56,319 nucleotides of DNA from Alphaproteobacteria bacterium. Its GTDB lineage: Bacteria; Pseudomonadota; Alphaproteobacteria; DSM-16000; Inquilinaceae. Both the position numbers and the translations under genes were made by a program. How positions within the stretch are numbered: the stretch's first letter is position 1; each line of letters starts with the position of its first letter. The stretch lies in the NCBI GenBank assembly GCA_009909005.1, contig JAAAOG010000209.1, forward strand, positions 1 through 56,319, read 5' to 3'. Below, in pieces: positions 44,043 to 53,379 of the stretch. The notes beneath the pieces are model-generated. The model did not search any database, was not told the origin of the DNA, and was given only the letters and a program-made list of their open reading frames with translations.

Positions 44043-44287
44043 TGGAGTCCAAACCCCCTGCTTGTGCCGCATGACGGCAGGGCTACAATCATTTCCGTTT
44101 GGATTAGCATGTCGGATTGCGGCCAAAAAAAGACTAAGCGAAGAGAATCACAAGGCGCTGACATTCAAAGACTTGTCCATCGGGGCAGTCAAACCAACAT
44201 CAATTTTGTGGTTTCTGGCCGGATCAGTCGATACGGTCACTGCAATGCCCGCCATTCCATGACGCTCTGACCGGCAGTTCCGCATGC

Positions 44288-44704
44288 TCAGCGGGCGAAG
44301 AGGCGGTCGGGGTTGCGGAAGCTCTTGAACTCCAGGGCATTGCCGCTGGGGTCGCTGACAAAAAGCGTCGCCTGCTCGCCGACCTCCCCCTGAAAGCGGA
44401 TATGCGGTTCGATCAGGAAGGCGAGGCCGCGGCCGCGCAGCCGCTCGGCAAAGGCGTGCCACTCCTCCCAGTCCAGAACCACGCCGAAATGCCGGGCCGG
44501 CACATCGTCGCCGTCGACCGGGTTGGTCGGCGCCGCGGTCAGGGCGTCGGGCGCAACCAGATGGGCGGTGATCTGGTGGCCGAAAAAGTCGAAATCGATC
44601 CAGCGCCCATCCTCGCGGCCGACGCCGCAGCCCAGTACCTCTGTGAAGAAGACCCGGGTGGCAGCCAGATCGGTCACCGGAAACGCAAGATGAAATGGGG
44701 GCAT
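44288..44704 (-). CDS. VOC-family protein (glyoxalase/dioxygenase fold)
   Basis: 138 residues with paired beta-alpha-beta-beta-beta modules: [55 protein letters not shown] and [17 protein letters not shown]. The metal-site residues (His in FHLAF, His in ITAHL or RHFGV, Glu in NALEFK) are in place. Similar stand-alone proteins are annotated as dioxygenase or glyoxalase without known substrate. High GC like the core genome, in contrast to the next genes upstream. Confidence 0.85.
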   Translation of the reverse strand: MPPFHLAFPVTDLAATRVFFTEVLGCGVGREDGRWIDFDFFGHQITAHLVAPDALTAAPTNPVDGDDVPARHFGVVLDWEEWHAFAERLRGRGLAFLIEPHIRFQGEVGEQATLFVSDPSGNALEFKSFRNPDRLFAR

Positions 44705-44745
44705 GAGCTAAACCGGGGCAGGGATCAGTCATAATCTGATCTAAA

Positions 44746-45132
44746 TCATGCAATTTCCTTAAGCTTGTCAATCACCTCCTTCAACGAAGTGTCTGCCAAC
44801 CGAGCGCCCTTTGACGCGGCTTTCCAGAGATTCTCGTAAATTTCATAATCTGGAGAGTCTTGTTCAATTACACAACTCTTTATAGGTCGCCCAGCTCTGT
44901 CGACGACAGACATCCTTAAGATATCAGGCTTTCCTGCATCAATAGTTTCGAGTCCAAGCACAGTCTGCCGTTGGCGAAACCGAGCGGGCTCAAAAAATAT
45001 ACCTATCGTTATATCATCAACTCTAGTGATGAATCCACGCGGTTCGCCTGGCTCCCATTTTATCTTGCCTTTATTGGTTTTTTCTGTCAGTATTTCTACG
45101 AGATCATCAAGATAGATCAACTCGTCAGACAT
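44746..45132 (-). CDS. Unknown small protein, second gene of a pair
   Basis: 128 residues, not identified. The pattern LDDLVEILTEKTNKGKIKWE, GFITRVDDITIGIFF, LRMSVVDRAGRPIKSCVIEQ and YEIYENLWKAASKGARLAD, ending in a helix (VIDKLKEI), resembles small accessory proteins often seen in variable regions. AGAGG is eight bases upstream of the ATG at 45132. It overlaps the upstream gene by eight bases, so the two form a coupled pair. Composition is more AT-rich than the core genome. Confidence 0.65.
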   Translation of the reverse strand: MSDELIYLDDLVEILTEKTNKGKIKWEPGEPRGFITRVDDITIGIFFEPARFRQRQTVLGLETIDAGKPDILRMSVVDRAGRPIKSCVIEQDSPDYEIYENLWKAASKGARLADTSLKEVIDKLKEIA

Positions 45133-45631
45133 CGTAGTTTCCTCTTGCTCGGTCCTGACCAATAAACTGGCCCAACGCTCGCTCAACAAAGATTAAATTG
45201 GTGTTGATCGATCCATAATCGAAGCTCTCGCCATCAACCAACGTTGATAAAGATGTCTCAAGTTTTTCGATGCACTCATCAACCAATACCTTACGCTTCG
45301 GATCAGCTTCATGCTCTCCTTTCAATTCAGCAAATACGCGATGGACCCGTTTAAGGCAGTGCTCTGCGGCGCCTGCCTGTCCGATAAAGATGAATCGTCG
45401 AGCGTGTTGTATCTCTGCATGACAGTCGCTGGCGTCGGTCAGCTTCTGATGCGTCCGCAGAAAATCGGCTGTTCGCCGAGACGCCTCACGGGCTGCCTCC
45501 GAAGCGCGGCGCGCCTTGAAGACCTGGACAAGGGTGAACCAGAAACCGGCTATCGTGGCCACCAATCCGATCCAGGTTGCCGCAGCCAGCCATGTCGGGT
45601 CAACGAGAAAGGTCATTTCGATTGAGTTCAA
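45125..45631 (-). CDS. Unknown membrane-anchored protein, first gene of a pair
   Basis: 168 residues. One membrane helix near the N-terminus (TWLAAATWIGLVATIAGFWFTL) is followed by a basic helix (VFKARRASEAAREASRRTADF) and a soluble helical domain. Not a known family to me. This plan, a single helix and a helical cytosolic domain, is frequent in small variable-region or defence-associated proteins, but no effector motif is visible. The ATG at 45616 is an alternative start. Its 3' end overlaps the next gene (45125-45132). Confidence 0.65.
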   Translation of the reverse strand: MNSIEMTFLVDPTWLAAATWIGLVATIAGFWFTLVQVFKARRASEAAREASRRTADFLRTHQKLTDASDCHAEIQHARRFIFIGQAGAAEHCLKRVHRVFAELKGEHEADPKRKVLVDECIEKLETSLSTLVDGESFDYGSINTNLIFVERALGQFIGQDRARGNYDV

Positions 45632-45711
45632 GAGGCGCGGCTCGAATGAGATTCCACGACCATCAATGATAGCATGGAAAATCGTCTCGGAAAAGGTGTC
45701 TGCAGGCGCGA

Positions 45712-46797
45712 TCAGACATGGCCGATGGCACGCTCTGTCTCGTCGAAAAGGTGCACCGTGCCGGGCTCGGCGGCCAGCGGCAGGTTGTCGCCGGCGGCCA
45801 CCTGCAGAGAGCCGGGCAGGCGGGCGATCACCGTGTCGTCATGTCCATCCAGCCGGCCGTGCACCAGCGTGTCGGCGCCCAGCACCTCGATCAACTCGGT
45901 CCGCAAGGTGATCGTGTCGCTGTCCGTGCCCGTGGCGGCCGGCTGCAGGTGCTCGGGCCGGATGCCCACGGTCACCGGCCGGCCGGCATGGCCGCGGGCC
46001 TTTGCCGTAGCCAGAAGCCAGCCGCCGGGCAAGTGCACGCCCCGGCCGTCCCCGGCCACCCGGCCGGGCAGGAAGTTCATCATCGGCGAGCCGATAAAGC
46101 CGGCCACGAACCTGGTCGCCGGACGGTGATAGACGTCCATCGGTGTGCCGACCTGCTCGGCGATGCCGTGGTTCATGATCAGCAGCCGGTCGCCGAGGGT
46201 CATCGCCTCGACCTGGTCGTGGGTGACATAGAGGCTGGTCGTGGCGAGCCGGCGCTGCAGCCGCTTGATCTCCACCCGCATCTGGCTGCGCAGCTTGGCG
46301 TCGAGATTGGACAGCGGCTCGTCGAACAGGAAGACCTGCGGCTTGCGGACAATGGCGCGGCCCATGGCGACGCGCTGGCGCTGGCCGCCGGACAGCTGCC
46401 GCGGCTTGCGGGCGAGCAGGGCGGAGAGCCCGAGGATGCCGGCGGCCTCGTCGACCAGGGCGCGGATTTCCGCCTTGGGCACGCCGCGGTTCCGCAAGCC
46501 ATAGGCCATATTGTCGTAGACCGTCATATGCGGGTAGAGCGCGTAGTTCTGGAACACCATGGCGATATCGCGCTCGGCCGGCTCCAGGTCGTTGACCCGC
46601 CGGCCGCCGATGCGGATCTCGCCTCCCGTGATCTCCTCCAGCCCCGCCACCATGCGCAACAGCGTGGACTTGCCGCAGCCGGAGGGGCCGACCAGCACGC
46701 AGAGTTCACCGTCCGCGATTTCCAGCGACAGGTTGGGGATCGCCTCGACAGGGCCGGGATAGACCTTGCGCACGCCGTCGATCGCGATCGGAGCCAT
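45712..46797 (-). CDS. ugpC: sn-Glycerol-3-phosphate ABC transporter ATP-binding protein
   Basis: 361 residues, ATPase of a carbohydrate-type (CUT1) importer. Walker [10 protein letters not shown], signature [14 protein letters not shown], Walker [13 protein letters not shown] and switch histidine in VTHDQVEA are intact. The C-terminal regulatory TOBE-type domain ([10 protein letters not shown]) is present. UgpC-type subunits may serve more than one permease pair. Start at 46797, five bases after ugpE ends. Together with ugpB, ugpA and ugpE it makes a complete importer. Confidence 0.9.
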   Translation of the reverse strand: MAPIAIDGVRKVYPGPVEAIPNLSLEIADGELCVLVGPSGCGKSTLLRMVAGLEEITGGEIRIGGRRVNDLEPAERDIAMVFQNYALYPHMTVYDNMAYGLRNRGVPKAEIRALVDEAAGILGLSALLARKPRQLSGGQRQRVAMGRAIVRKPQVFLFDEPLSNLDAKLRSQMRVEIKRLQRRLATTSLYVTHDQVEAMTLGDRLLIMNHGIAEQVGTPMDVYHRPATRFVAGFIGSPMMNFLPGRVAGDGRGVHLPGGWLLATAKARGHAGRPVTVGIRPEHLQPAATGTDSDTITLRTELIEVLGADTLVHGRLDGHDDTVIARLPGSLQVAAGDNLPLAAEPGTVHLFDETERAIGHV

Positions 46798-46802
46798 GGC
46801 CG

Positions 46803-47648
46803 CTATTTCTCGACTTCGATCAGGCCGCGCACGAACAGCCGCTGCATCGACAGGATGACGACGACCGGCGGCAGCAAAGCGAGGATGGCGGTGGCCATCA
46901 CCAGGTTCCAGACCGGCTGCTGCTCGCCGACATTGGCCATGCGCTGAATGCCCATGACGATGGTGTAGTAGCTTTCGTCGGTGGTGACCAGCAGCGGCCA
47001 GAGATACTGGTTCCAGCCATAGAGAAAGAGAATGACGAACAGTGCGGCCAGGTTGGTGCGGCTGAGCGGCACCAGGATGTCCCGGAAGAATTTCAGCGGC
47101 CCGGCGCCGTCGATGCGGGCCGCGTCGGTCAGCTCGTCGGGCACGGTCATGAAGAACTGCCGGAACAGGAAGGTCGCCGTGGCTGAGGCGATCAGCGGGA
47201 TGGACAGCCCGGCATAGCTGTTCAGCATGCCGAGCCCGGCCACGACCTCGTAGGTCGGCAGGATCCGCACCTCGACCGGCAGCATCAGCGTGATGAAAAT
47301 GGTCCAGAAGGCCAGTATGCGGAAGGGAAAGCGGAAATAGACGATGGCGAAGGCCGACAGCAGCGAAATGGCGATCTTGCCGATGGCGATCGCCAGCGAC
47401 ATGACGGTCGAATTGAACAGCATCAGCCCCAGCGGCGGTGCGCCGGCGGAGGCGATGCCGTCGCTCAGCACCGTACCGTAATTCGTCACCAGCTGATCGC
47501 CCGGGAACAGCGGCAGGCCGCGGCTCACCTCCACCCCGGTATGGGTCGAGGCGACGAACGCCAGGTAGATGGGAAACACGAAGAGGGCGGCGCCCAGGAT
47601 CAGCACCAGGTGCTGGACCACCGTCATCACGGGGCGGCGTTCGACCAT
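46803..47648 (-). CDS. ugpE: sn-Glycerol-3-phosphate ABC transporter permease
   Basis: 281 residues with six membrane helices. The binding-protein-dependent motif [20 protein letters not shown] (EAA loop) and the C-terminal [14 protein letters not shown] fit CUT1 permeases such as UgpE. The ATG overlaps the ugpA stop by one base, so translation is coupled. It pairs with UgpA to form the channel. Confidence 0.9.
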   Translation of the reverse strand: MVERRPVMTVVQHLVLILGAALFVFPIYLAFVASTHTGVEVSRGLPLFPGDQLVTNYGTVLSDGIASAGAPPLGLMLFNSTVMSLAIAIGKIAISLLSAFAIVYFRFPFRILAFWTIFITLMLPVEVRILPTYEVVAGLGMLNSYAGLSIPLIASATATFLFRQFFMTVPDELTDAARIDGAGPLKFFRDILVPLSRTNLAALFVILFLYGWNQYLWPLLVTTDESYYTIVMGIQRMANVGEQQPVWNLVMATAILALLPPVVVILSMQRLFVRGLIEVEK

Positions 47649-48532
47649 CAGTACTCGACCCGGCGCTCGAGGGTGCGGAACTGGATCGCCGTCAGCGCCA
47701 CGACGATGACGATCAGGATGACCGACTGGGCGGCGGAGGAGCCGAGGTTCAGCCCCTCGAAGGCGTCGCGCCAGACCTTGTAGACCAGGATCACCGTGTC
47801 GTTGCCGGGCCCGCCGGCGGTCGTCGCGTGAACGATGCCGAACGTCTCGAAGAACGCGTAGACGATGTTGACCACCATCAGGAAGAACACCGTCGGTGAC
47901 AGCAGCGGCAGCTGGATGGTCAGGAACCGTTTCAGCGGCCCGGCGCCGTCGATCGCCGCCGCTTCGGTCAGCGAGCGGGGCATGGCCTGCAGGCCGGCAA
48001 GGAAGAACAGGAAATTGTAGCTGACCTGGCGCCAGGCGGCGGCGATGACGATCAGGGCCATGGCGTCGGTGCCGTCGACATAATGGTTCCAGTCATGGCC
48101 GAGCGCGTCGAGCGCATAGGCGGCGACGCCGACCGTCGGGTTGAACAGGAAGAACCACAGCACGCCCGCCACCGCCGGCGCCACGGCATAGGGCCAGATC
48201 AGCAGCGTGCGGTAGAGCAGGGCGGTGCGGATGACGCGGTCGGCCATGATCGCCAGCACCAGCGCGATCCCCATGGACAGGCCGGCGACCAGAACGCTGA
48301 AGACGACCGTGGTGAGGAAGCTCTCCAGATAGAGCGGGTCGGCCAGCAGCCGCCGGAAATTCTCCAGCCCGACGAACTGCGTGGTCAGGCCGAAGGGGTC
48401 TTCCTGCAGGACGGAGTAATAGATCGCCTGGCTGGCCGGCCAGAGGAAGAATACAGCGGTGATCAGCAGCTGCGGCGCCAGCAGCAGATAAGGCAGCCAC
48501 AGATGGCGGAACGTGACGGTCTTGGTGCGCAC
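47648..48532 (-). CDS. ugpA: sn-Glycerol-3-phosphate ABC transporter permease
   Basis: 294 residues, six membrane helices. EAA loop [21 protein letters not shown]-terminal [23 protein letters not shown] and the [17 protein letters not shown] segment are typical of UgpA. GTG start at 48532. It lies about 100 bases after ugpB and directly before ugpE on the minus strand. Confidence 0.9.
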   Translation of the reverse strand: MRTKTVTFRHLWLPYLLLAPQLLITAVFFLWPASQAIYYSVLQEDPFGLTTQFVGLENFRRLLADPLYLESFLTTVVFSVLVAGLSMGIALVLAIMADRVIRTALLYRTLLIWPYAVAPAVAGVLWFFLFNPTVGVAAYALDALGHDWNHYVDGTDAMALIVIAAAWRQVSYNFLFFLAGLQAMPRSLTEAAAIDGAGPLKRFLTIQLPLLSPTVFFLMVVNIVYAFFETFGIVHATTAGGPGNDTVILVYKVWRDAFEGLNLGSSAAQSVILIVIVVALTAIQFRTLERRVEY

Positions 48533-48628
48533 GCGGCTCGGGTTCCGTCCGATGTGGCAAGCATGAAGGCAAAACGGGAAAGGCGGCCCGGCCGTAACCC
48601 GGACCGCCTTTCCGGATGTCTCACCGGG

Positions 48629-49936
48629 TCAGGAGTGCTGCTCTTCGAACTGGCGCAGCAATTCATTGCCGCGGCGGGCGGCATCGTTGAGGGCTTCCGC
48701 GGCGGTCTTGTCGCCGGCCCAAAGCAGTTCCAGCTCCTCGTTGATAATGTCGCGAATCTGCACGAAATTCCCCAGCCGCAGGCCGCGGGAGTTCTCCGTC
48801 GGCTCTTTCAGCGACAGCTGCTGGATGGCCGTGTCGGTGCCGGGGTTGGTCTCGTAGAAGCCCTGCTCCCGGCTCAGCTCATAGGCCGCGGTGGTAATCG
48901 GCACATAGCCGGTTTCCTGGTGCCAGCGGGCCTGCACCTCGGGCGAGCTGAGATAGCGGAAGAAGTCGGCGACGCCGCTGTATTCCTCCGTCTCGTGCCG
49001 GTCGAGGACCCAGAGGGTCGCCCCGCCGATGATCGAGTTCTGCGGCGCGTCGGCCAGGCTGGTGTCCAGCGGCAGCATGGCCTGGGCAAACTCGAACTCG
49101 GCCTGCTCGCTGATCGCGCCGTAATAGGCCGAGGAATTCAGCCACAGGGCGCATTCGCCGCTGGTGAACAGCGGCAGCGAATCGCCGCGGCGGCCGCCAT
49201 ATTCGAAGGTCCCTTCGGCCTGGCTGTCGGCGATGCGCTGCAGCAGGGCGGCCAGCTCGGCATTGTCCTGGAAGACGAATTCGGTGTCCAGGCCGCCGAA
49301 GCCGTTGCCCAGCGTGGCGATCGGCTGGTCGTGCCAGGCGAGGAAATTCTCGATCATCACCCAGGACTGCCAGCCGAAGGACAGGGCGCAGTCATGGCCC
49401 TGGGCCTGCAGCGCCTCCGCCACCGTGAAGACGTCGTCCCAGGTTTCCGGGACCGCGGCACCCGCCTCGTTCAGCAGGTCCATATTGACCCACATCACCG
49501 GCGTCGAGGAGTTGAAGGGCAGCGACAGCAGGTCGCCGGCGGCCGTTTCGTAATAGCTGCGCACGGCCGGCAGATAGGCATCGGGATCCCAGTCGAAATC
49601 CTGCGCCTGCATGATTTCGTGGACCGGCAGCACCGCGCCTTCGGCCGCCATCATCGTCGCCGTGCCGACCTCGAACACCTGCACCACATGCGGATGCTCG
49701 CCGGCCCGGAAGGCGGCAATGGCGCCGGTCATGGTCTCCGTATAATTGCCGCGATAGCTCGCCACGACCTGATATGCGTCCTGCTGCGCATTGTAGTCGT
49801 CGACGATGCCCTCGACCGTCTCGCCCAGCTGACCGCCCATGGCGTGCCAGAACTGAATCTCGACCTGCGCCCTGGCGGCCGGCGCCGCCGCCAGCAGTGC
49901 CGCAGCCGATACGGCCAGCGTGAATGCCCGCTTCAT
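48629..49936 (-). CDS. ugpB: sn-Glycerol-3-phosphate-binding periplasmic protein
   Basis: 435 residues. A signal peptide (MKRAFTLAVSAAALLAAAPA, then cleavage near ARA-Q) leads to a solute-binding domain starting VEIQFWHAMGGQLGE, the UgpB hallmark. Further marks are YPLPFNSSTPVMWVNMDLLN-like LSLPFNSSTPVMWVN and GYVPITTAAYEL. It captures glycerol-3-phosphate or glycerophosphodiesters in the periplasm. First gene of the ugpBAEC cluster; no PHO-box was searched out successfully upstream. Confidence 0.92.
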   Translation of the reverse strand: MKRAFTLAVSAAALLAAAPAARAQVEIQFWHAMGGQLGETVEGIVDDYNAQQDAYQVVASYRGNYTETMTGAIAAFRAGEHPHVVQVFEVGTATMMAAEGAVLPVHEIMQAQDFDWDPDAYLPAVRSYYETAAGDLLSLPFNSSTPVMWVNMDLLNEAGAAVPETWDDVFTVAEALQAQGHDCALSFGWQSWVMIENFLAWHDQPIATLGNGFGGLDTEFVFQDNAELAALLQRIADSQAEGTFEYGGRRGDSLPLFTSGECALWLNSSAYYGAISEQAEFEFAQAMLPLDTSLADAPQNSIIGGATLWVLDRHETEEYSGVADFFRYLSSPEVQARWHQETGYVPITTAAYELSREQGFYETNPGTDTAIQQLSLKEPTENSRGLRLGNFVQIRDIINEELELLWAGDKTAAEALNDAARRGNELLRQFEEQHS

Positions 49937-50109
49937 TCCGATTGCCCCCCGGATTCGTTCGGATTGGATCGATACACTCCGTCTATCGCCGGCATACGCT
50001 GCGGACCATTTTAGTCGCTTTACGGATTGATGAACGTTTGATGACGGCGTTACCGGCCGGCGCAGCCGGGCAATCTGCCTGAAGTCGGTGCGCTGTCGGG
50101 GAGCGGGCT

Positions 50110-51363
50110 TCAGCAGAGGTTGGTCGGAACGTCGAGCGCCAGCCTGCCGGCAGCCGGCGGCTGACCGTGACCGACCGGAAGGTAGATGGTCACCGTGGTG
50201 CCGTGGCCCGGCTCGCTGCGGATGTCGAGACGGCCGTGATGCAGATCGGCCAGGCCCTTGACCAGCGGCAGGCCCAGGCCGGTCCCCTGGCGGGCCAGCT
50301 CGATCTGCTCCTCCAGCTGCTCGAAGGGCTGCAGCAGCCGGCCGATCTGGTCGACCGGGATGCCCGGGCCGGTATCCTCGACGGCGATGGCGATTTCGGA
50401 GGGAGAAACGGCGCAGGCGCGGACCGTGACCGTTCCGCCGGGCGGGGTGAACTTGACGCTGTTCGACAGCAGGTTGCCCACCATCTGCTTGACGGCGCGC
50501 TCGTCTCCCCAGAGCACCGGCATGTCCTTCTGGAAATCGAGGCGGATGTCGAGCTCCGTCTGCTGCGCCTGCGGCATGACCAGGCGGAGGCAGGAGCGGA
50601 GGATGCCGTAAAGGTTCACCGGCACGTGATTGATGGTGAACTTGTTGGCTTCGATTTTCGACAGGTCGAGGATGTCGTTGATCAGCGCCAGCAGGTGCTG
50701 GCCGCTGCTGAGGATGTCGCCGGCATATTCGACCTGCCGGGGTTCGCCATGCGGGCCGGTGACTTCGTCCTTGATCAGTTCGGCGAAACCGATGATCGAA
50801 TTGAGCGGCGTCCGCAGCTCGTGGCTCATCGCCGCGAGAAAGCGCGATTTGGCGTGATTGGCGTCGCGCGCCTCGGCCAGGGCGGCGCGCAGCTCGTGCT
50901 CCAGACGGTGCGCCTGGCGGGCGAAGCGAATGGTGCGGTCCAGGATGCGCGGCGTCAGATCGTCCTTCTGCAGGAAGTCGAACACCCCGGCCTCGCTCGC
51001 CTCCTCGTCGATCGCCGGATCGTCGGCGCCGCTGAAGAGGATGAGCGGCGTATGGAACAGGCGCCCGCCGAGAAGCCGCACCAGTTCCGCGCCCGAGCGC
51101 GGCGGCAGCAGATGGTCGATCAGCGCCGCGTCATAGGCCTCATGCGTCAGCATGCGGAACCCGGCCTCGAAGCTCTCGGCCCAGTCCACCTGATAGACCG
51201 ACCGCGCGCCGTGTTCCAGCAGCACCTTGGTCAGCGTATAATCGTCTTCATTGTCGTCGACGACCAGAAGCCGAATGACGTTCGGCGCCGCATCCCGGGT
51301 CAGGCCATGGCCGTTCGGCCGGTCCGGCGCTGCGTCTTCGATCTGGCTCAAGGCTCGCTGCAT
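50110..51363 (-). CDS. Receiver-histidine kinase hybrid, soluble
   Basis: 417 residues. An N-terminal receiver (about 30-150) has the phospho-acceptor D83 in ALIDHLLPP and acidic DDNEDD. HisKA follows with H181 in MSHELRTPLNSIIGFAEL, then an HATPase domain (NLLSNSVKFTPPGG; DTGPGIP; GTGLGLPLV). There are no membrane helices, so it senses an internal state through its receiver. This domain order, receiver first, is common in alphaproteobacteria. No cognate regulator is adjacent. A CtrA-like box lies in the divergent upstream region. Confidence 0.9.
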   Translation of the reverse strand: MQRALSQIEDAAPDRPNGHGLTRDAAPNVIRLLVVDDNEDDYTLTKVLLEHGARSVYQVDWAESFEAGFRMLTHEAYDAALIDHLLPPRSGAELVRLLGGRLFHTPLILFSGADDPAIDEEASEAGVFDFLQKDDLTPRILDRTIRFARQAHRLEHELRAALAEARDANHAKSRFLAAMSHELRTPLNSIIGFAELIKDEVTGPHGEPRQVEYAGDILSSGQHLLALINDILDLSKIEANKFTINHVPVNLYGILRSCLRLVMPQAQQTELDIRLDFQKDMPVLWGDERAVKQMVGNLLSNSVKFTPPGGTVTVRACAVSPSEIAIAVEDTGPGIPVDQIGRLLQPFEQLEEQIELARQGTGLGLPLVKGLADLHHGRLDIRSEPGHGTTVTIYLPVGHGQPPAAGRLALDVPTNLC

Positions 51364-51670
51364 CTTGGGATTCCGGTCGTCGCCGTTCTTCTGATGTCTT
51401 GTCCCGTTTGGGATGCCGCGAGTGTAGGAATCTCCAGGTTAACGGACTCTTGATCGTGCCGCGCGATCTCTCGACTAAGGATTATCGCCCGACAACCGTA
51501 AACCTTTTCTTCATAAGGATTTTCTTGTCATCCCAAGACCGACGTCAAATCACGGCAGGCCGTCTCTGCCCGGCGACTGTGTGACCGGGCGAGGCCGCAA
51601 CATCTTGATCTCTGCCTCGTGTCGGCGCTATATCTCGAGGGCAGTTCCGCTGACTTGTCCCGAGTGCCCG
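51364..51670. other. Intergenic region, 307 bp, divergent promoter region
   Basis: Between the divergent hybrid kinase and the YgjP-like gene. An AT-richer patch at about 51475-51530 contains a degenerate CtrA-like box (see separate entry). Nothing else was recognised. Confidence 0.5.
51499..51513 (+). promoter_or_regulatory. Candidate degenerate CtrA-like box
   Basis: TAAA-N7-TTCA; six of eight fixed positions fit TTAA-N7-TTAA. The surrounding CCTTTTCTTCAT closely resembles CCCTCTCTTCAT at the fliF candidate site. Lies about 136 bases from the kinase start and 158 from the YgjP-like start. Confidence 0.3.
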
Positions 51671-52411
51671 ATGATGACGCCGCCCTCCGGCACTGAGCGC
51701 CTCTCTTTGGCCGTGGCCGGGCTCGACGCGCCCGTTGCGGTCCGGCGCTCGGCGCGGGCCCGGCGGCTCAGCCTCCGGGTTGACCCGCGCACCGGCGGCG
51801 CAACCCTGGTGGCGCCGCCGCAGGTTCCCGCCGAGGATCTCCGCCGCTTCGTCTCGCGGCATCGCGACTGGCTGACCGAGCGGCTGGCCGCGGTGCCGGG
51901 CCGCCTTCCCTTCGCCGACGGTGCCGTCATTCCCTTTCTCGGCGAACCGCATTGCATCCGGCATGTGCCGCAGCAGGAGCGCCCGGTCCTGCGCCAGGAT
52001 GGCGAATTGCGGGTGAGCGGCCGGTCCGATCATCTGGCCCGGCGGGTTGCGGATTTTCTCAAGGCCGAAGCGGCCCGCCGGCTGTCGGCGCTGGCCCATG
52101 ACAAGGCGGCGCGACTCGGCCTGCGTCCGGCGCGAATCGCGGTGCGCGACACGCGCAGCCGCTGGGGCAGCTGTTCCGGCACCGGACGGCTGAACTTCAG
52201 CTGGCGGCTGATTCTGGCGCCGGAGCCGGTCGTCGACTATGTCGTGGCGCATGAGGTGGCGCATCTCAAGGAGATGAACCATTCGCCGCGCTTCTGGCGG
52301 CTGGTGGCGCAGCTGACGCCCGCGATGGAGGAAGGGCGCGCCTGGCTGCGCAGCCATGGCGCGGCCTTGCACCGCTACGGACCCGGTCGCGGTGACGGCC
52401 ATGCGGGTTGA
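51671..52411 (+). CDS. YgjP-like zinc metallopeptidase (M48-related)
   Basis: 246 residues of the YgjP/SprT-like family. The metal-binding HEVAH in VVAHEVAHLKEMNHSPRFW is intact, with RSRWGSCSGTGRLNFSWRL upstream as the diagnostic motif. The N-terminal half (VRRSARARRLSLRVDPRTGGATL) is the usual RARR-R-I-S-V-like beta region. Two ATG codons in series, at 51671 and 51674, can start it. Substrate unknown. It sits alone. Confidence 0.88.
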   Translation: MMTPPSGTERLSLAVAGLDAPVAVRRSARARRLSLRVDPRTGGATLVAPPQVPAEDLRRFVSRHRDWLTERLAAVPGRLPFADGAVIPFLGEPHCIRHVPQQERPVLRQDGELRVSGRSDHLARRVADFLKAEAARRLSALAHDKAARLGLRPARIAVRDTRSRWGSCSGTGRLNFSWRLILAPEPVVDYVVAHEVAHLKEMNHSPRFWRLVAQLTPAMEEGRAWLRSHGAALHRYGPGRGDGHAG

Positions 52412-52589
52412 AGGGCGGCCGGATCGCGGGGCAGGGGCACGATGTTTTCCGCTCCTGCCCGGAATCGTGCCCCTCATGTTCAGGATAGAAGCATCCATGC
52501 ATCCGTATAGCATCATGAATATGATTCCACGCAGGGCGATATTGCTCTAGGACTTGGGTCCTTCGGAAAATGTCCTGACGGTGCGAAGC

Positions 52590-53261
52590 ATGACCTTCGC
52601 TCTCTATCATCTGCCGCTGTCCGCCTCCTGCCGTTTCGTCCGCCTGCTGCTGGCCGAAAAGCGCCTGCCCTTCGACCTGCATGACGAAAAGGTCTGGGAG
52701 GGGCGGGAGGAGTTCCTGGCGCTGAGCCCGGCCGGCGAGGTGCCGGTGCTGGTCGAGCCCGGGGGGCTGGCCGTGACCGGCGCCTGGGTGATCTCCGAAA
52801 TCCTCGAGGAGACCCATCCCGAGCCGACCTTGCTCGGCACCGGGCGGGCGGAGCGGGTCGAGGCACGGCGGCTGCTGGCCTGGTTCGAAGGGCCCTTCGC
52901 CCGCGAGGTCACCGACCTGCTGGTCGGCGAAAAGGTGATGAAGCGGCTGTTCGGCCATGGCCAGCCGGATTCGGAGGCGATTCGCATCGGGCTCGGCTGC
53001 ATGCGCGACCATCTCGCCTATGTCGACGCGCTGGCGGAACGGCGGCGCTGGCTGGCCGGCGACCGCCTGACCGTCGCCGACCTGGCCGCGGCGGCGCATC
53101 TCTCGGCGGTCGACTATCTCGGCAATGTCCCCTGGGCCGATTTCGAGGAGGCGCGGCTCTGGTATGCCCGGATCAAGTCGCGGCCCGGCTTCCGGCCCTT
53201 GCTGACCGACCGGGTGCCGGGGCTGCTGCCGGCCGCGCATTACGAAAACCTGGACTTTTAG
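52590..53261 (+). CDS. Glutathione S-transferase family protein
   Basis: 223 residues. Thioredoxin-fold N-terminus FALYHLPLSASCRFVRLLLAEK with the catalytic Ser/Cys position at SASC, then GEVPVLVEPGGLAVTGAWVISEILEE (cis-Pro and glutathione gamma-Glu site), and a helical C-terminal domain with GDRLTVADLAAAAHLSAVDYL (N-capping box). Beta-class or FcsG-like type cannot be resolved. Start at 52590 gives a normal length; an ATG at 52554 is upstream in frame but atypical. Confidence 0.87.
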   Translation: MTFALYHLPLSASCRFVRLLLAEKRLPFDLHDEKVWEGREEFLALSPAGEVPVLVEPGGLAVTGAWVISEILEETHPEPTLLGTGRAERVEARRLLAWFEGPFAREVTDLLVGEKVMKRLFGHGQPDSEAIRIGLGCMRDHLAYVDALAERRRWLAGDRLTVADLAAAAHLSAVDYLGNVPWADFEEARLWYARIKSRPGFRPLLTDRVPGLLPAAHYENLDF

Positions 53262-53379
53262 GGTGCGGTGCCCGGTTGCCGGGCGGCCGCGGATCGGAGG
53301 CGCGTGAAACCGTCGCCTTGCCGCCGGGGCGCCGGGCCGCCATGCTCCGGATCGTTGCGTTTCCAACCGTGCGGGTCCC

